Positions 6,140-8,524 of a stretch of DNA of 8,524 nucleotides are shown piece by piece. This DNA is from DATDAW01 sp036524675. Lineage in GTDB: Bacteria; Verrucomicrobiota; Verrucomicrobiia; Chthoniobacterales; DASVRZ01. The stretch covers positions 1-8,524 of the forward strand of contig DATDBU010000198.1 of the NCBI GenBank assembly GCA_036524675.1, written 5' to 3'. Position numbers and translations under genes: made by a program. Under the pieces are notes generated by a model. The model did not search any database, was not told where the DNA came from, and saw nothing but the letters and a program-made list of their open reading frames with translations. Numbering within the stretch: position 1 is the first letter of the stretch; each line of letters starts with the position of its first letter.

Positions 6140-7051
6140 ATGAGATCGATTTGGAAAGGGCACATACAGTTTTCCCTCGTGACAATCCCGGTGCGGATTT
6201 ACAACGCCGTGGACACGAAGGAAACGATCCGTTTCAATCAATTGCACAAGGAGGACAACGGTCCCGTCGGTTACGACAAAAAATGCAAGAAGTGCGGCAA
6301 GTCGTTGGCGACGGAGGACATCGTGAAGGGGTACGAGTTCGAGCCGGAGCAGTATGTGATTGTCACTCCCGAGGACCTTTCAAAGATCAAGCTCAAGAGC
6401 ACCAAGGTAATCGAGATCGAAGGCTTCATCGATGCCAGTGAAGTTCACCCGACTTTGTATGAGTCTCCCTATTACGCCGGCCCGGACGGAGCGGTTGCGG
6501 CGAAGCCTTATTCACTGTTGACCCAAGCGCTGAAGGCCAGCGGGAGAGTGGCCGTCGGCAAAGTGGTTCTGCGCGACCGCGAGGATGCCGTGACGATTGC
6601 GCCCATGGACGGTGGTCTCGTGCTGTACAAATTGCGCAATCCGAATGAGCTTCGGAAGATGAACAACGTTCCGCAGGTCGAGCAAAAGGAAGTGAACAAG
6701 GATGAGCTGAAACTTTCGATCAGCCTGGTGGAATCCATGACGTCCACTTTGGAAAAGCTCGATTTAACGGATCGCTATCGTGACGCGCTCCGCGAGATGA
6801 TCGAAGCGAAGATTGCCGGAAAAGAAGTGGTTAGCGTCGGGGAAGAGGAGAAACCTGTGGTGGATATTATGACTGCGCTCAAGCAGAGCATTGAACGGAC
6901 CAAGGCGCAGAAGAAACCGATGGAAAAAGCCAAAGGCGAAAAGAAACCAACGGTCGAAGCCAAACCAGCGTCTGAAACCAAACCGGCACCTGAAGCCAGG
7001 TCGGCGGCTGAAGTCAAACCGGCGAGGCAGAAGAAACAGAAAGTCGCCTAA
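6140..7051 (+). CDS. ku: Ku protein, DNA end-binding, bacterial NHEJ
   Basis: This encodes 303 residues. The start RSIWKGHIQFSLVTIPVRIYNA is the signature N-terminus of prokaryotic Ku. The core beta-barrel and bridge run to about residue 225, including YDKKCKKCGK with Cys49 and Cys52, VKGYEFEPEQYV, HPTLYESPYYAGPD and LRDREDAVTIAPMDGGLVLYKLRNPNELR. The homodimer forms a ring that threads onto double-strand ends and recruits LigD. Residues about 226-250 fit the minimal C-terminal part seen in all bacterial Ku. The last 50 residues are a lysine-, alanine- and proline-rich tail with four hexapeptide repeats (273-296). Such basic tails in some bacterial Ku proteins add DNA binding. The gene has its own promoter and follows ligD on the same strand across the REP-like array. 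The start is fixed by the family N-terminus. Confidence 0.95.
   Translation: MRSIWKGHIQFSLVTIPVRIYNAVDTKETIRFNQLHKEDNGPVGYDKKCKKCGKSLATEDIVKGYEFEPEQYVIVTPEDLSKIKLKSTKVIEIEGFIDASEVHPTLYESPYYAGPDGAVAAKPYSLLTQALKASGRVAVGKVVLRDREDAVTIAPMDGGLVLYKLRNPNELRKMNNVPQVEQKEVNKDELKLSISLVESMTSTLEKLDLTDRYRDALREMIEAKIAGKEVVSVGEEEKPVVDIMTALKQSIERTKAQKKPMEKAKGEKKPTVEAKPASETKPAPEARSAAEVKPARQKKQKVA
6956..7027 (+). repeat. Four 18-bp in-frame repeats in the ku 3' end
   Basis: Four 18-base units encode EAKPAS, ETKPAP, EARSAA and EVKPAR, with the pattern E-x-K-P-A-x. They have diverged in sequence, so this is not a recent expansion. They form part of the basic, probably disordered Ku tail and could change in length by slippage or recombination. 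Confidence 0.75.
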
Positions 7052-7104
7052 TCATTACGCCGCGGAGGCAGGCGAGTCTGCGTGTCTCTTAAGGAGATTG
7101 TTAA

Positions 7105-7737
7105 ATGGGAGAAATTCTAAAATTTCCAGTTCAGGCGACGAAGTTAGGCTATAAGCGTGTCAAGCGACGCCTGAAAGCTGTCGAAAGCCCGGATCAGCTA
7201 ACCTTGTTCCCGGAACCGATGACGCGGATCCTGGATTTTGCCGCAGCGGGACTAAGTTGCTTCGAGCAGGCGCTGCTGTTGGATGAGCGTGCGGACGCAA
7301 AGGCGGCCGAGTTATACAGGAAGGCTATTGAAGAGCAGGATTGTGTGGCTGACGCCTATTGCAATCTCGGCATTATCGAATCGCGCAAGGGAAACACGAC
7401 CAAGGCGTTCGACTGTTTTACGACGTCATTGAAACACAATCCGCGTCATTCCGAAGCGCACTACAATCTGGGCAATCTGTATTTCGACGTAAACGATTTC
7501 CACCTGGCCCAGATTCATTACGAAATGGCGGCCGAAGTGGAGGCGACGTTTGCGAATGTCTATTTTAACCTGGCCCTCGTTCAGGCGATCAATAACGACT
7601 TTGCCGCTGCCGCAAATGCCCTCGGTAAATATCAGGCACTCGTTCCCGCAGAGGAGGCGCGCCACGCCGACGAACTCTTGCGCAGCCTGAAGAAATCACT
7701 TGCCGCAGCCAAGAATTCCAGGACTGGCTCGAAGTGA
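7105..7737 (+). CDS. Tetratricopeptide-repeat protein downstream of ku
   Basis: This encodes 210 residues with no signal peptide or membrane segment. Residues 1-45 are basic then hydrophobic and contain SPDQLTLFPEP, where QLTLF (31-35) resembles the bacterial sliding-clamp-binding pentapeptide QL(S/D)LF. From about residue 50 to 180 there are about four TPR-like helix pairs: FEQALLLDERADAKAAELYRKAIEE, AYCNLGIIESRKGNTTKAFDCFTTSLKHNP, AHYNLGNLYFDVNDFHLAQIHYEMAAEVE and VYFNLALVQAINNDFAAAANALGKYQALVP. TPR units usually bind proteins. The tail is lysine-rich. AAGGAG (7091-7096) sits eight bases before the ATG, the best ribosome binding site in the window. It lies 53 bases behind ku with no terminator between, so it is probably co-transcribed with ku. 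A role in DNA repair is a guess from position and the pentapeptide. The TPR call itself is strong. Confidence 0.85.
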   Translation: MGEILKFPVQATKLGYKRVKRRLKAVESPDQLTLFPEPMTRILDFAAAGLSCFEQALLLDERADAKAAELYRKAIEEQDCVADAYCNLGIIESRKGNTTKAFDCFTTSLKHNPRHSEAHYNLGNLYFDVNDFHLAQIHYEMAAEVEATFANVYFNLALVQAINNDFAAAANALGKYQALVPAEEARHADELLRSLKKSLAAAKNSRTGSK

Positions 7738-7764
7738 TCGCTAGAAAGTGACACTGTTACACCT

Positions 7765-7806
7765 ATGGCGGCCATCACCATCAAGGAACTGCACGCATTG
7801 TTAGGC
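7765..7806 (+). pseudogene. Possible remnant of a Phd/YefM-type antitoxin gene (N-terminus only)
   Basis: An ATG at 7765 begins MAAITIKELHALLG, which resembles the first strand and helix of Phd-family antitoxins ('ITIKELHARTG' as I recall the pattern). After residue 14 the frame runs antisense through the end of the next gene, loses all resemblance, and stops at 7905. If real, it is a stub left by a deletion or rearrangement that joined it to the tail of the minus-strand gene. Fourteen residues are little evidence, so chance is possible. Confidence 0.3.
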
Positions 7807-7813
7807 GTTGCGC

Positions 7814-8365
7814 TCACTCTGTCCTCGCGAGGTCTACCTCGGAAAGTCCATCGGGTAATTCGCCGTCGGAAATGTAATAGTAGCTGGAGCCTACAGCATA
7901 ACTAGGCAAGCCGAGAGCGCGAACCAAATCGCGATGGCGCTCAAAGGCCATAACGTAGCCGGACTCGTCGGACGGCTTGCGAAGGATGGCTTCGACCTCG
8001 GAAACATTGATCGAGCCAAATGCAGCACAAAGCCTTTGGACGTCTCCGCCAGTGGGTGTTTCGGGCTCGGCTGGATCGAAGTAAGCGGGGCAGGAAGAAT
8101 ACTCGTCCACCGGCAGCATGCCCTCGAATAGCTGATAGAACAGCAAGTCGTCATCGTGGTTGCAGACGGCGAGCACCGGGCAGTTGAATTGCTCGGAAAT
8201 GTCGAGGCCGAGTTCGGTATTAGACTCGTCCTCGGAGCGGCGGTCGAAAACGACAACGCAATCACCGGAGACGGGGCCGATAAATGCCTTGCGACCTGAA
8301 AGAGCGGCCACGAGATCGTCACGGCTTACACCGCGTATAGTGAAGTTCTGGTAGAAGTGTCCCAC
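7814..8365 (-). CDS. Conserved hypothetical protein, acidic, 183 residues
   Basis: This is a minus-strand frame of 183 residues beginning at a GTG (8363-8365). The start MGHFYQNFTIRGVSRDDLVAAL looks like a genuine N-terminus. I have a general memory of similar proteins in unrelated bacteria, but I cannot name a family or function. Notable stretches are RKAFIGPVSGDCVVVFD (25-41), CPVLAVCNHDDDLLFYQLF (62-80), DEYSSCPAYFD (87-97), GGDVQRLCAAFG (107-118) and FERHRDLVRALGLPSYAVG (141-159). The protein is acidic, soluble, and has no signal peptide or membrane segment. Alternating strands and helices suggest a compact alpha/beta domain, perhaps like SUKH or other immunity-type folds, but that is only an impression. 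It converges on the TPR gene and its start has no clear ribosome binding site. Confidence 0.7.
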   Translation of the reverse strand: MGHFYQNFTIRGVSRDDLVAALSGRKAFIGPVSGDCVVVFDRRSEDESNTELGLDISEQFNCPVLAVCNHDDDLLFYQLFEGMLPVDEYSSCPAYFDPAEPETPTGGDVQRLCAAFGSINVSEVEAILRKPSDESGYVMAFERHRDLVRALGLPSYAVGSSYYYISDGELPDGLSEVDLARTE

Positions 8366-8524
8366 GGCGTTCGATTACAGGGTGCTAGTTCGGTATAGCG
8401 CCTGGGTCCTTTTAGGGGCGGTATAGCAGGCGAATATGAACGCGAGATTGCTAAAGCGCCTGACCGGCCGTCAAGACGAAAGGCGCCGCGGGGCTGGCCT
8501 CGGGATTTATTTTGCTGCACCGCA
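8366..8524. other. Upstream region of the minus-strand gene, nothing firm
   Basis: No gene is supported. The 9-bp sequence CGGTATAGC occurs at 8391-8399 and 8419-8427. On the minus strand it reads GCTATACCG and each copy includes a TATACC that could be a -10 box, but no good -35 is placed correctly. The window ends before any further gene appears. Confidence 0.35.

Noticed and set aside
7052..7104. Terminator between ku and the TPR gene
   Set aside because: Only a four-base stem can be drawn and there is no U-tract, so read-through is more likely.

Overview
The window looks like chromosomal DNA of a soil-type bacterium of moderately high G+C, most plausibly an acidobacterium or verrucomicrobium. 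This placement is an inference. It rests on the dispersed 'cacggaggcacgg' and 'accaccaagg' intergenic repeats, the REP-like GTAG hairpins, a LigD with mycobacterial-type domain order, and gene families I associate with those phyla. No rRNA or other phylogenetic marker is present.

Layout. Bases 1-209 are the right end of an ISAs1-family insertion sequence: the C-terminus of the transposase and a probable terminal inverted repeat. A MazE/MazF-like toxin-antitoxin pair follows (466-1004), with a 12-bp palindrome upstream. The toxin appears to have lost its normal C-terminus through a one-base insertion. Next come a small VOC-fold protein (1286-1678), a long fold-back repeat (1693-1800), and a translationally coupled pair: an alpha/beta hydrolase (1914-2612) and a DUF72/YecE protein (2609-3307). 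A second repeat cluster (3331-3480) abuts ligD (3486-5822), a three-domain ATP-dependent ligase of bacterial non-homologous end joining (NHEJ). A cluster of REP-like hairpins (5839-6044) separates ligD from ku (6140-7051), which has its own good sigma70-like promoter. Just downstream is a TPR protein (7105-7737) with a candidate sliding-clamp-binding pentapeptide. The window ends with a possible Phd-antitoxin remnant and a conserved hypothetical protein on the minus strand (7814-8365).

How it fits together. The functional core is two-component bacterial NHEJ. Ku binds and bridges broken DNA ends, and LigD fills, trims and seals them. Both are complete with their key motifs visible. Whether the DUF72, hydrolase and TPR genes take part is unknown, but all point the same way. 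The TPR gene is 53 nt behind ku with a strong ribosome binding site. The flanks carry signs of turnover: an IS end, a frameshifted toxin, an antitoxin stub and three kinds of mobile-type repeat.

I did not find a clearly new multi-gene system. The most worthwhile leads are the TPR protein next to ku, the REP-like array between ligD and ku, and the frameshifted MazF.
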